Below are positions 27,201 to 39,615 of a DNA stretch of 64,000 bases, piece by piece. Source of the DNA: Elysia chlorotica. Taxonomy: Eukaryota > Mollusca > Gastropoda > Plakobranchidae. The notes below the pieces were generated by a model. That model made no database searches. It was not told where the DNA came from and saw only the letters and a list, made by a program, of their open reading frames with translations. Each line of letters opens with the position of its first letter. Position 1 is the first letter of the stretch. Where the stretch lies: NCBI GenBank assembly GCA_003991915.1, contig RQTK01000097.1, positions 97,944-161,943 of the forward strand, given 5' to 3'. The translations under genes were made by a program, and so were the position numbers.

Positions 27201-30200
27201 CATGTGGCACCGGAACAGATCCTCAGGGTGGTCCTTCGCTGTGCCGAAATCTGGTCTCGAAGACGGTAGGGCTAGTGATGGCATTGGCGCAGTTGTGGAA
27301 ACCGAGTTTGTAACAAGTGTATTAGAGGATAGGAAAGTAGAGCAGCTTTTCAGTGTTGATATATTTGAGGTCACTACTGGTATCATTGAAGGTTTTGATG
27401 GTGAGATGACTACGGCTGGCTTTGAAGCCGACGTGTCGGACAAAACGGTGTTGGCCATCATTTGGGGTGGCTGTGATGAGATTGAGATCGGAAGGGTAGA
27501 TTTTGGGAACTGCGGAGTACCGCCTGTTGATGTGTTGGATACAGCGCCATGTGGTGCCGAAGCAGGGGCCACCCCTTGAGTGAGCGGCGTTATCAGGCAG
27601 GGCAGGTTGGACGCCGAGAGCTGTGTGTTGGTATTCCCCAAGCCAGCCACAGTGAGAGACTTCTGCAGGTCCTGCAGAGTTTTGAGACCCGTGGACGTTT
27701 TGAGGAAACTGCTGGCAGCGTTTCTGGGGTCTACGCCAGGCGGGACTTGGGAGATGAGAACCAAAGGTACAGGAGCCCTTGGTCCTGGGACTGGGAGTTT
27801 GGTGCTTGGACCGGCCGTCTGTGCCAGGCTGGCTGGACACTGCGCTGCAAGGGGTGCTCTGGTTGAGACCATTGTGGTCACAGTCTGGGCTAGCGCTGCT
27901 GTAGGTGGTCGCTGTACAGGGAACCCTGGCTGGCCCAGAGTGGACTGAGCCCCCACTGGGATAACAATATTGGTTAGAAAGATCAACGGAGGTTGGGAAG
28001 TCCTAGTAGTCTGCCCCTGAGTAGAAGAATTGTTACCTGGCTGTTGAGATTCTGAGTGGCTAGACTCTTTGGCAACAGTGCTGGAACTGTTTGAAGACGA
28101 GGAAAGAGATGATTTGGAAATGGATGTTATAGTTTCAGGTAAATGAGTTGCGTCTTTATCAGCACCAGTAGGTGGTGAATTGTTCGTCAGCAGAACTTTT
28201 GAACAGTCTTTGTCAGACGTTGAAGAATCTGATGATGCTCTATCGTTCTGAGATTCTTGATTCTTGTCTGTGGAAGTTAGTAATGAGCCGTTTGAGGCAT
28301 CAGAGTTTGAAGGTGTGAGAACAACAGCTGAATCAGCAGTTCCACCACAGAGTACCTTGGAATCCGACATAAACGCCACACATGAATCCGTCTCATCCTT
28401 GTCTTCTTCTTGGTTTATGTGAGGGTATTCCGTTGGAAAACACTGTGCATCACTTGCAGGTTCTGGTTTCTTATTTCTACATTCTCCTTCTGACAAACTA
28501 GCGTTGGTTTCCTCCGTTTTTATAGTTTCATTTTCTTTCTCCTGCTTTACATTTTTTAATTCCAGATCTAAATCACCACAATTTGATGTCACACTTTTGG
28601 AGAGAGATTTTTCATAATCACATATTTTCATTTGAGATGACTCTATGTGAGGCACTGTGCCACTTGATATACTTCTACCTGCATCATTTCCAACTCCTGC
28701 CAAACTCTTGCAACTAGAATTGTCACTGTCCATAGATTTTGAGCTTTCCTCATTCACCTTTCTTGCATCAACGGACAAGACTTTGTCACAAATCTCACCT
28801 TGCCCATTACTCCTATGAATTTCATCATCAGTTTTGCCAGCGATTTCATATGACACATTTTTATCAGAGAGATTAGAAAGGGAAGACTTAAGATCTCCCT
28901 GAAGCTCGGATTTGGTTGGTGTTAGTAAATCAGATTCTAGAGTTTCCTTACATTCCAGGGAAATTTGTCTCTCCACTTTAGAAACGCTATCGGAACAACT
29001 ATCACTAGAAGGTGACTTCAAGCGGTTAACACATGTCTGTGCAAGAACAGACAAACTCGGGACGGACTTGCTTTTCTCTGGAAACTTTGAAACTTCCGAA
29101 ATTTTAGTGTCTTCCTTCAATTCCTCATCACAATGTAACCTGTTGCCTAGTTCTTTCAAGCGGTCCACCTCTGCTTCGTCATGCACCCTCTTTGGCGGAG
29201 AAAGAGATGCTAGCAAGTTTGTCACATTGACCGCCATGAAAGCTGGCACAGTGACGGAGCTCTGTGGGGCCAAGGCCGTCATGGTTTGGGGCTTGGGATC
29301 TTCTATCTGGATGCCAGTGTGGAATGTCTCGATCTGACAGTTTAGGATATCCTCACGGGTGAGGTACCGGTGGTTCACATGGACACTCAGGTAGTGTCTC
29401 TTCAGGCTGAACGCATGGTTGTACGTTCCGTCGCAAATGTCACATTTGTACAGCATCTTGCCATACCTGAGGATCTTATGTTCAGGCAGCAATGTAAAGC
29501 GGATTGCGTATTTGTTCGCAGCCGAAGGCGGGTCTGCAGGTCTCATACTCTTGGCCTTGTCAAGGCACGGACATGTGTCATCACACTGCGGGTGGAGGGT
29601 CACCCCTCTCAGGAGGTACGACTCGTCATGGTCCTCCACCCTCGTGGATCCGTCACTGCTGTTCTGGATATTCACCGGCCGTATCTCCCCTGGACTGCAC
29701 TTGATGACCATAGCATCCCCGTTTTGTGAAAGAAGTCCCTCTCCAGGAAAGTCAGAGAGTTTCTTGCGGCCACGTTTTCTCTTCCTCTTAGCTTGCCCTT
29801 GGGCAAATTCTGGATGGGGTGGCACAGGAGCCACTGGTAAAACTTTATGTACCGCCTGAGGAACTTGAGGCACAAACTTGGGGCCTTCCTGGGCTGCTTG
29901 GAGAGCCTCTTTCAGATTTTCATGTGGCGGAAGAGACTCCAATTTTATTTTCGTCTCCATGTCCCCGGCTTTTGATTCAATAGAAGAAGTGGGCTTAGGA
30001 ATGTCGTTAAATTTCTCTGAAGATATATGAACATGCTTGCTTTGCAGGGGTTTTTGTTCTACCTTTCTTTTGTCCCCCATATTTCTCTGGACCACTGGCC
30101 GTTTTGCTGAAACTTCCTTTTTCCTCTTTTTAATTGAGTTTGCGAGAGGATACGCCATATTCCCCAGCTGTCTCGGTGTACATGGAATTTTAGGCAGACT

Positions 30201-30671
30201 CTGAAGTGTGCGAGTCATAGCCATTGGGTTCTCATCTAGTGAAATCATATCACTGAGAACTTTCTTTTTTCTAGCTCTCTTTGTTTCAATGATCTCAGGG
30301 GTGAATTTTTTCTCGTCACTCCACGGTACCAACTCTGAAACAAACAAAAATGATTGCTTAAGTCAAAAAACACCACCAATTATTATTTGAGCTTAAAGAA
30401 ATGAAAATGCAATTCACTTGTTGAAGACTAATCCATTTACTTAGAAAATGTATATATACTAGTTAAGAGTCTTACGGCATGTCAGCAAATTTTGTGCTGG
30501 TAATACAGTAACAACATCCAACGAAAAATGCTAACAAAAGATCAGTTAAGCAAATGGAAAAGAACATTATTATATAGCAAGATACGCTGGGTGATCTGCT
30601 AAACCAATCATCAGTCTTCAGCACTTTTATCTGCAGAATGCTTATCTAATCATTGATAGCACAAAAAGAGA

Positions 30672-30714
<43 letters not shown>

Positions 30715-32767
30715 TTTGTGAGTGTATAAACGAATGTAAGAGAGAAAGAGAGAGAAAGGTGGAGGGTGTTTGGTAGGAAAATGTTAATATAGCAGTTGGG
30801 GTGTATAAAATCTCTCTAGTTCCATATCACAAGTGTAATCATTGCCTCATTTTTTTAAATGGATTCTTAGTTAAAATGATGGTAAAAGTGACAAATGAAT
30901 TTAAAATATTGCAGAACAAACAAAACAAAGACGTTCTTACCAATAGTGTACCCTATAGGTCTCCTCTCTGTCCTTGTCTGACGTCTTTGTGTTCGTTTCA
31001 ACAACTTTGGATCAAACCACGTCAAAAGCTCCTGCCCTTCATGTATGTTCTGTTCCGGAAAAAAAAATATTTATGATTCAAAATTGAAAAGAATTGCTAA
31101 AAAAAATATTATAATATTGAAAATAAAATTGAACGCAAAGTTCGCCACATATCGACACACTCAAAAGTTACATACTATAATGAAAAATTTTGTAAAAGCT
31201 GTTTTTCAACAACATCAAGGGATGACCATATCCAAATTTTATCTTGAGGCTGTTTATCGTTTGGTTTAAAGTAGTGATAAATATTATTTAGGCAAGTGAT
31301 GTAGCTCTTATACATTTTGACATTTTTTTTCTCCAAGATTTTAACAAAGTTCTACAATTTTACCTTCATGGCAATATAGAAAATGCTGAAACCGTCTTGG
31401 ACAGAGAGTATATTCTGCTCTTCATAAAAGCGTGCATTGTTCACGTGCCTCATCCAGTTGCTAACTTTAGGATCCAGGGCACTGATAGTGAACTTCAGTA
31501 CTCTACTTCTTTTCTCATGTACCTGGAAATGGACAGATAAGTTTAAAATGGACCCCAAAAAAATAAATTTAAAAAATTTCATTTGAAAATCTATATAAAA
31601 TTTATGGCACAAAATGTTTACATATAGTACATACAATTATCTTAAGTTTTGTTCCAAAATAAAAGTAAAATTGCTGCTGCACTTGTTGTTGTTAAAATGT
31701 AAAGATAATGAAAGTTTAATCAACTTTTTAAATTATTTTTAAACTTCATAATAATGGTAATAGAGGGGGGGTTGTTTTTTGTTATTTTTTGTTGGGAGTT
31801 TTTTTGTTTGAGTATTTTAATAACAATAAGAGGAAACCTACTGGTAATTGAACTCAACTTTACTCTCAAAAACTTTGTTTTGAATATGTTCTCTCATACC
31901 TCCCAAGCATATCTGTAGTCAATGTATTCCTTCTGGCCAGGGTTTATAATTTCTCCCTTGTAAGGACCAAACCGGGTGTCCTTGCTGATGAAAACTTTGG
32001 CAAAGGCTCCTGAAGTTGAAAACAACAAAGAACAAATTTATAATTGTATACACTGAAAATAAATAGAAGTAAAGACTAAAGGACTGTTTGTGTAAGAAAC
32101 ACAGGCTAGGACTTTGTATTGCCTCAGATGCTAACAGCTTGGTATATTGAGACAGATGATTCACTTACCTATTAAGGAAGGGAAGATAATAATAAAGCAA
32201 GTTTCATAAGATGCTAGATGTCAATTTCACACTTTGAATTTTTTGTAAAGATCGCCACAATAATACATATAAATTTAAAACATTGCAAGATATGCATTTT
32301 TGTTTTGTTTTTATCTTAGGCATAAATATAGAGTCTCATTGCATGATGAACATCAAAAAGCTTGCTTTTTATTCAAACTTTTCTCAGCTTTTTTTTTTTA
32401 AGTAAACTGAATCAGTTACACAGGTGCTGGTTTATAAATATTAGTGCTGAATATCGCTAGTCAAAGATCTATGTTCTCTATAAAACTATGAGCAAATCTG
32501 ATAACTGCCACAACATATTTTAAATCATGACTCATTACAATTTATACGAATACCACAATGTGATAAGGCAGCCAACATACCAACAAATATGAGACTTCCT
32601 ATTTTTTTTATTCCTCATAATTCAGGCTCCAATTCAGAAATTTACTTACCCACATCCCCTTTGTGAACCAAAGATTCTTTAATCTCTATGCATGGTGGGA
32701 GTTCCACAGTATTGATTTCCTCAGAGGGCAATACTGGTGCCGTATCAGTCTCTGCAGGCTCTTCCAT
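18268..32767 (-). CDS. PRDM-family PR/SET-domain C2H2 zinc-finger protein, about 3,859 aa
   Basis: Exons (minus): 32767-32650, 32009-31900, 31522-31364, 31049-30941, 30334-27032, 26190-18839, then probably 18696-18268. Phases agree throughout. The PR domain spans exons 1-4: after ELPPCIEIKESLVHKGDVG come TRFGPYKGE, NWMRHVNNARFYEEQN and GQELLTWFDP, matching PR-domain signatures and lacking the SET NHxC motif. C2H2 fingers lie near residues 463, 1206-1263 (two), 1272-1325 (two), 1490, 2251, 2325, 2475 and 2521. AT-hook-like GRP motifs are near 1415, 2386, 2725 and 2788 (KRGRPRK, KRGRPKK). The rest is Ser/Lys-rich and disordered. PRDM proteins act in chromatin and transcription; whether this one methylates histones is unknown. 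The N-terminal PR domain, scattered fingers and long tail recall PRDM2/RIZ, but the size is far larger and the subfamily is unresolved. An in-frame stop precedes the chosen ATG. Confidence 0.9.
18697..18838 (-). other. proposed short last intron of the PRDM gene
   Basis: The giant exon frame meets a stop at 18803-18805. A strong donor (TCA followed by GTAAGA) lies at 18838. A pyrimidine-rich acceptor 'ctcctcag' lets translation re-enter, in phase 0, a frame that runs 142 codons to a stop at 18268 and includes GTEYGGTYPSIPSS and EILWEGFPDMLDGD. A second phase-compatible acceptor would start the exon at 18660. Without splicing the protein ends at 18803. Confidence 0.6.
26191..27031 (-). other. 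intron between the two giant PRDM exons
   Basis: 841 bases, phase 1, with a GTGGGT donor and CTTCCAG acceptor on the minus strand. AT-rich, and nothing further was recognised. Confidence 0.8.
30668..30712. repeat. (GA)n microsatellite in PRDM intron 4
   Basis: GA dinucleotides with 'gagagtgaga' interruptions at both ends. Confidence 0.9.
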
Positions 32768-32879
32768 TTTTATCTTGCTCTAGAGAAATATTGCCAAAAT
32801 CAATTGAATTAATTAGGCTGGTTGCGAAACCATAATTATAGCAATAGTAATAAAGGAAAAGTTATTCATAATAATTATT

Positions 32880-33104
32880 ACGAGTTGAGTTGAGTTGCTT
32901 TAACGTCCCATCAGCACTATATAGTCTATATTGTGGACAGACACAGGAGTCTCTCAATACATTGACTCATGTCTCATACAGTCACAACTCAAATTAAACT
33001 GATACCGACCCAACCAGTAGGGAACAAAACCGCCAGGGCTCGAACCACAGACCTTCGCATTGGGAGCCGGTGTTCTACCCCAGAGCCATCGCGCCCGCCC
33101 CCAT
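32880..33104 (-). mobile_element. full-length tRNA-derived SINE
   Basis: On the minus strand it begins about 33104 with a tRNA-like head: A box 'tggctctggggtaga' and B box 'ggttcgagcc'. A body with 'ccctactggttgggtcggt' and 'ccacaatatagactatatag' follows, and it ends in 'caactcaactcaactcg'. The same body recurs, often in plus orientation, at 43570, 44066, 48862, 51080 and 61375, plus fragments. The length of about 225 bp and Pol III boxes support a SINE. Confidence 0.85.
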
Positions 33105-36100
33105 TAATAATTACACCCTCAGACTCAGACGGCTCTTTAACAATTTCACCTTTGTAAAAAAAATTGATTGTTTTAATATACAGAGTAATTTTTAAATAAG
33201 TTTAAAATCACTCAGACTTTTTGAAATTATTCGAATCAACAAATCAAAATAGGGCCTACAGCATATGGAAAAAGAAGTAAAAACTTAAAAGATAACTAAA
33301 TTTTTCAATAGTATCATTCTATTGCAACTCTGATTAGACTGGATGTAATTTTCCTCAATAACAGTTGATCTCAAAGTAAAATGGAGTTAATATAAAATTA
33401 GTAAAATATTGCTGTCTGATACTTGTAAAGTATTTATATTGCTATGTCCCATGCGCTGTTGTTACTTAAGGCCTACTACCACAAGAGTCCACTCTCAGGA
33501 CATAATAATGGAGAAAAATTGCTACAATTATCATGGATTTCTATGTACGGGCTTGGACACAATTGGTCTTGCAAAGGCTTCCGATGCAATTTGTATCCTT
33601 TTCGTATTGTATAGATGAAAAGATGGTATTCTCTTCGTTTTCAGTCATATTTTGTGATTTTACTGGTCGCACACAGTGGCCGCTCAGGTTTAAAGAGTTA
33701 ACTGACCTCCATACAAGGTTGATCATAATTATTTTGATTCTAGATAGGCCTAAAATAATATTCTGTTTCGTTAAGCATGCTCAAATCACATTAAGGTGTG
33801 TTATCAATTAAATTTATAGCAGCAAACATAATAACAATAGATCTAACTTTTTAAATATTACATATGTAATAAAAAGCATCATAGAAATTGATAATGTACA
33901 CATGTTGCAAATGTCAGTGCTTTCATTAATTTTCACTCTATCTAGTCTACATTTTTTTAATACTGTATAAGCAATTTTAATTAATATTGACAATGAACTG
34001 AAAATCATAGTTGAATGCAATTGGATAATATTACTTCAAACCGAGAATCATCAAATTTTCTATTCCTTTTCATTTTTTTTTTTTTTTTTTTTAAGGGTGA
34101 CTTTGAATAATACATTACAAATTACATTGTAACTGCTGGAAACAGACCTTGTAGGCTACCAGTGTTACTATTATGTATAAATCATTTTTATTTAATCAAT
34201 AGAATGAAACACACAATTTTACGATTAGGCCTATTGAGAAATTTTGAAACTAGTTGATTTAATAAGGTATTGTTGTTCATCTCTTTCTCTGACACTCCCA
34301 AAAAAATACGTACTAGATTACTACCTATAGTCAACACAGGTTCTCTGTCACCATGTAGGCCCCTACGTGTAAATATAAACAATGAGAAAATGGAAGAATA
34401 TTGATGTTACAACCTATAGATAGATCACTGGGAACGGCTCTCGTTGACAATATCATGAATCATAATAGATAGAAATAAATTTAAGATTTTAATTAAAATA
34501 TTTTATATTTCTTGTAGATCTACCTCAATACAAACGAAGGATGGCTGCACGTTACCCTGTTCAATGCGCAGAGCTTATGCGCACAGAACTACGAACCATC
34601 TAAAGCCTTACTTCTCTAGTTTTAGGCTCAAGGACTAGGGATTCTAGCTTTGAAAAACTCATTGAATTTTTTTTTAATAGGACACAAAAATTTTAAGACC
34701 TTAATGTGATAATTTTTTCTTAAACTAGGGAGGAATGCCAACTCCTGGATTTATATAAATCAGTAAGATAAACTTAAAATAGTTAAATCTATTACTTAAG
34801 CTCATGGTTGCTTTCTTCATTATTACTATTAGTATATTCACGTTGCTTTCATTGAGAATGTATAAATTTGACAGGGATTTATATACAGTAACTGAATCAT
34901 GCCCATTACTTGTGTCCACTTTAAACTTGGCTAAATTGATGACAAAGGCACACTTGTAAAATATAAATTCGAATAAAACACCTATTTTGATTAGAAATTA
35001 TCTAGCTGAAAGACGACCTACCTCTCTCCCTGCCTCGAACAAGTTAATGAAATTGAACTCGACCGAAAGGGGCGGCAGGCTTTGAAGATATTTTTTGTTT
35101 AATTTTCAGCATTACTATAAGACTGAATTATTGGGAACATAGAGGAAAATGAAATTTCAATATTTTCAAGCCAAGGTATGTAGTTAATATTGAATCCATA
35201 TATGTGATGGTTTTAAGCAAAGCAATACTTTTAATGGGACACCCCTTTTAAATGAACCAGCCCTGAACTGGGCTGCTCTGACTCTCATACTGTTTTACTC
35301 TTATGTACAATGAAGCGTTAGGTTAAAAAAAATATTGGTCTAACAATTGTAAATTGGGTATATTGATTAATAAAGAAAATGTTGTGAATATGTTGATAAC
35401 AACTTCTAATCCCCGACGTCACATTTTATTCAAAACGGCTTCATGAGATCATCTGCTCAATGAAGGATCGGGAGCGTCAATAGGCTACCCAATGGCTACC
35501 GTACCGGCCTGGCCGAGACAACCATTTTCCCCCTGTATCAGAATGTATCGATGGCTTGTTTCAATATTCTAAAATTAAAAAAGAATACTTAATTTCAGGG
35601 CTTGGTTGATGCATTTCTTCACAAATACAAAGATTATTGCGGTACTAAATATTTCAAGTCCCCAAAGTGTTTGCCAAGGAACAGATTTTTTTTTTAAATT
35701 TATTTATTTAGCTTCGGGATTCTACCCTTCGTTATGTGTCTACATCGGGGGTCTACATTAGATTTAGAACATAAATATTAAGTTGGTGTTTGTTTGTCAT
35801 GTTGCTGATTAGATCTACAACTGGAGGTCCATATCAAATTAATGAACTACTGCGGTGCTATAGTATGTGTTTATTTGATAACTTCATCAGCGTCATTGTA
35901 TAGGATAGATCTAATGAATGAGAAGAAAAAAATAAACAACCTGTATTTGCCGGAGTGCGTTACATTGAATGAGCGAACAGACATTTTATTTTACTTATGT
36001 TTACCGACAGTGAATGTAGGCATATATAACTCTTGACTCACTCGGTCCTTATTAACAGATTTATGTATTTTTATTTAAATCCGATCAGAATAGGCTACAT

Positions 36101-36240
36101 TAAAAGATTGTAAATACAATATACATTGTACCTATGTTATGGTAAATGATAGATTTTTTTAACAACAAAAAATTTTTAATTAATTTTTTTAAGCAATTTC
36201 ATGAGCATAATCTACTTTAGAATAGGTCTTTCTTCCTACA

Positions 36241-36244
<4 letters not shown>

Positions 36245-36270
<26 letters not shown>
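36245..36270. repeat. (GT)n microsatellite
   Basis: About 13 GT units. Confidence 0.95.
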
Positions 36271-36271
<1 letters not shown>

Positions 36272-37742
36272 TTTGTTGCTTTTTCCAGGGCAATAAAATT
36301 ACTTTCTTTAAATAATGCATCCACCATTCCCAATTTTTCTAGGAAATTTTGGGGAGTGGTCCTCTTTTTTATTTCCAATTGTTTTATGTATATATATGCA
36401 GAAGACATGTACCTCAAAGCTCAAAAAGAAAATTTTCTTCAGACTTAATTAATGTATAAAATTGTGAACTGTAAATTTAAGAACATACTCAGAGAAAGCA
36501 TAGCTAGTAGATTATGATGTTAAATAAAATTATATCCATTTGAAAATGTTTACTTACAAGTTTTTGCAAAATTTAGTGAGATAAAAATAAATGAATTACA
36601 TAAAATATAAAACAACTTTTTCTGTGCAATAATAGGCTACTAAGTTCGAATAATGAATAGAAAAATTATTTCGCTGTATGCTTTACGTCAGCAAATACTC
36701 TGACTCAAAATGACATTTTGAGGATATGAAGACCTTTGCACTTACATGTATATTAAACGTATAAGAGAGTTGTTTTATTTTTTCCTGCCACACAAACTTC
36801 AAAACGTCGATTTTAAATACATTTGAAAGGAATTTTAAGTCATGAACAACAATTGTTAACTCTAGATTAATATCAACTAAAGGATTTTTTTTTAATGTTT
36901 GCATTGTTTAATATTGATCATTCAATTACTACGTTTCATAACTTAATTTGAATTTTAATGTCTTTACAGATTGTGGTAATTGGAAGTCGCTGACATCAAT
37001 CCTTTTCTGCAAATAGCTTAAGCCGTCTGGTTCTAGAGAAAGCACAGCTGAGAAGATAGCCCATCAGTCTTTGGTAAGTAGAATGTAAGTTGAAATCTGT
37101 GATGGCAAGTATGACACATGTAATTCTAGGGGACATATAGCTTTTTCTCTTTTTTTTTTTATGTGAAACATTCTTTTAAAAAGGTTAACAGAGCAATATT
37201 GTGACACAAGTTCTTTTGAGTGTGACACTGTATTGTAAAAATACATTGTGAGCAAATTCATTCATTTCCAAACCAATTCTAGCTTTGGAAAGTTTTATTT
37301 TGCAACATTCTTAATTTTCAAATGGATATGGTTGGAGACATAAAAGTGAAAAGGAAATACATTGTAAAAATGTGTCTTTATTTCACCAATTAGATTCTTA
37401 TCAACATCTAGTCTTTGAATATCCTATAAAGTTAAACAAACAAGCAAACAAAAAAGGACTTCAAATTGTAGTGCACTGCAGGACAACTTGCTTAAATTTT
37501 ATTTAGACTCTTTCCAATCATAGTTTTTGTAGAGAGGTGAGACCTTGTCTGGACGCCGGTTTGGACTTTTCCTGGTCTGACTCTTACCTATCTGCAGTTC
37601 CAGCATGATTGTATCTGCACTGGTGTCACCATCAGACAAACTAACATCTTGGATTCACAGGCCAAACATTGAGATGTAGTCATGCAATAGGCCTACTACT
37701 AAAATTTAGAAAATTTTGGCTGGATAGAGAAAGGTAGACACA

Positions 37743-37973
37743 GTGATGATGTTTGTGGTGGTGATTCTGGTGCTGATTCTGGTTATGTTCCTGCTGCTTA
37801 TGAGGATGATGCTCATGATAATGATGGTGTTGATGCTTACAAAAATCATTAAGAAATTAATGATGATGATGATGGTGGTGGTGATGATGATGCTGATGCT
37901 GATGATGATGATGATGCTGATGATGATGATGATGATGCTAACAAAAATAATATTATTAAGAAATTAGTGATGG

Positions 37974-38010
<37 letters not shown>

Positions 38011-38060
38011 AATGATGATGGTGGTGGTGATGGTGGTGATGATGGTGATGATGATCAAGA
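37743..38060. repeat. GAT array with higher-order spacing
   Basis: GAT/GGT trinucleotide blocks are separated by a recurring non-repeat linker resembling 'acaaaaataat' plus 'attaagaaatta', seen three times. This suggests units of about 100 bp that have themselves been duplicated. Open frames are pure Met/Asp/Ile runs. Confidence 0.85.
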
Positions 38061-38242
38061 AGAAAACATCATTAAGAAATACATAAACGATGATGATGTT
38101 GTTGTTCAACAACAAAAATATATCAATAGCAAATTAATATGAACGTCAAAAAGAACGATTTATATGTATGTACTAACAAAAATAATTGAATGTACTGTAC
38201 AGCACAATAGCCACAAACGAAAACGATCGGATGAGCGCGACA

Positions 38243-38247
38243 ACATC

Positions 38248-38281
<34 letters not shown>

Positions 38282-38325
38282 TAACAACAACAACAACAAC
38301 AACAACATAACAACAACAAAAAACG
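38243..38325. repeat. (CAA)n array
   Basis: About 25 CAA units in two blocks separated by 'cataacaa'. Confidence 0.95.
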
Positions 38326-38707
38326 ACAACTTATTTAGAGAGTGGGGGTGGGGGGAGGGGTGTCCGCGAGTACAGTACGTAGATTAAGTTTGGGAGTGTG
38401 TTGCACAGTATTAGCGTTTTCCTACGAGGTTGGGAATGAGCTTATTTTTTTTCAGCTTTGTTGTTTGAAATTCAGCCGCCAATTAGGAACGCGTGTTATT
38501 CTGATAGAATTGTCATTTGCATAATAACGATCCCGGTTTATTTCGATGGCACTTTGTAATCCAAGATGCAAAATTCATACAATCGATTTTAGCAGTAAGT
38601 AGAATCTGCAGTCATGATGTAGTGACTAGGCCTTGGCTAAAAATGTCGACATTCGATAAATACGGTAACCTCTTCATCTTTTTCGCATTGTAAGCGTACC
38701 ACCGTTT

Positions 38708-38745
38708 GTCACATGACTTCGTAGTTTTTAAAATGGCGACGTCCA
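38708..38745 (+). promoter_or_regulatory. HPS3 promoter-proximal segment with M-box/CLEAR-like E-box
   Basis: GTCACATGAC (38708-38717) contains TCACATGA, the palindromic MITF/TFE-type E-box. Fifteen bases on, AAAATGGCGAC fits the YY1 consensus common at transcription starts. Then CCA followed by GTGAGT (donor at 38746) gives a probable non-coding first exon, joined to the acceptor at 39570 ahead of the HPS3 start. Splicing as proposed would leave an 11-codon upstream reading frame beginning at 38733. Assignment rests on position and motif only. Confidence 0.5.
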
Positions 38746-39615
38746 GTGAGTGCTAGAGGTAAATCATAACACAAATATTATATGAAACACTGAAACCACG
38801 TATGAAAAGCGTTGTAAACCACAATGGTTAAATTAGAATTTGTAATTAGCATATAATGGAATATATTGCGAGGTATCTCTCCTAATTAATTTAATTTGGT
38901 CTATGAAGGGACATAGGCCTACCTGTTTGGATCTAGAGATTGTATCTAGATCTAGATCTATTTATTTTCGGACCAACTTTTAAACGAAGCGAGCCGATAT
39001 CACTCTTTATGATTTGTTGCTAGATTGATTTCTGTTTACAAAGAAAATGAATTAAAAAAAACACTCAACATTGAGATCATAGATTAACAACTAGGCCTAA
39101 CTCTCCATAGGCCCACGGCCCCCCTGGTTGACTTAGTTAACAAATATATCTTCCTCTGTCCAATAGCAGAGACTAGCACAATGACCAACTAGCACCTCAC
39201 TATAGAGAGACAACTAGGTAGGACTAGTGTTAAAGGTCGGCCCACTCAGGGCTGGGAAAGCGTGGAGTGCCTCCCTTTTCATCTTGTGACTGTATGGGAA
39301 TGAGGGCAATTACAACTCTCCTCCCTACCGTAACCAAACACTAACCCTCTCTCATTCCTCTTTATCATGCTGACTGTCAATCAGCCTCGGGGCCACTGGT
39401 TGGGGGAACGGAAAGCCAAGAGGCATAACAGACAAGAAGCCAAAACACCCCAATTGAAAAAATGTACCTGTAACTAGATATGTTTAGTAAAGTTTCCCTT
39501 GTTTGTCATGTTTAAAAATCAAACTTTTTATGGTTTCATATGTAAGCTAAAAAATGTTCAATATTCACAGATTGGGACAATCAGGAGGCCTAGAGAGGAA
39601 CCTGAGGCATCTAAA

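Larger units (their letters stand above)
33105..38700. other. intergenic region between divergent PRDM and HPS3
   Basis: About 5.6 kb of AT-rich DNA without a supported coding exon. It contains poly-T near 34071, a GT run at 36245-36270, the GAT array at 37743-38060 and a CAA array at 38243-38325. Untranslated first exons of the PRDM gene may be hidden here but cannot be recognised. Confidence 0.6.

Noticed and set aside
27322..27948. Overlapping open frames on both strands near the end of PRDM exon 5
   Set aside because: Alternative frames of the PRDM exon; the real frame holds two C2H2 fingers and continues in phase to the next exon.
30801..31269. Plus-strand open frames
   Set aside because: They overlap PRDM exon 4 on the opposite strand, which has a clear PR-domain sequence and good splice sites.
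13205..33104. Functional tRNA genes at tRNA-like A/B boxes
   Set aside because: The boxes belong to a repeated SINE family with a shared non-tRNA body; no cloverleaf could be drawn.
33409..33811. Two overlapping small plus-strand open frames
   Set aside because: AT-rich intergenic DNA with no recognisable domain or splice support.
37743..37967. Met-rich small protein
   Set aside because: GAT microsatellite read in one frame.
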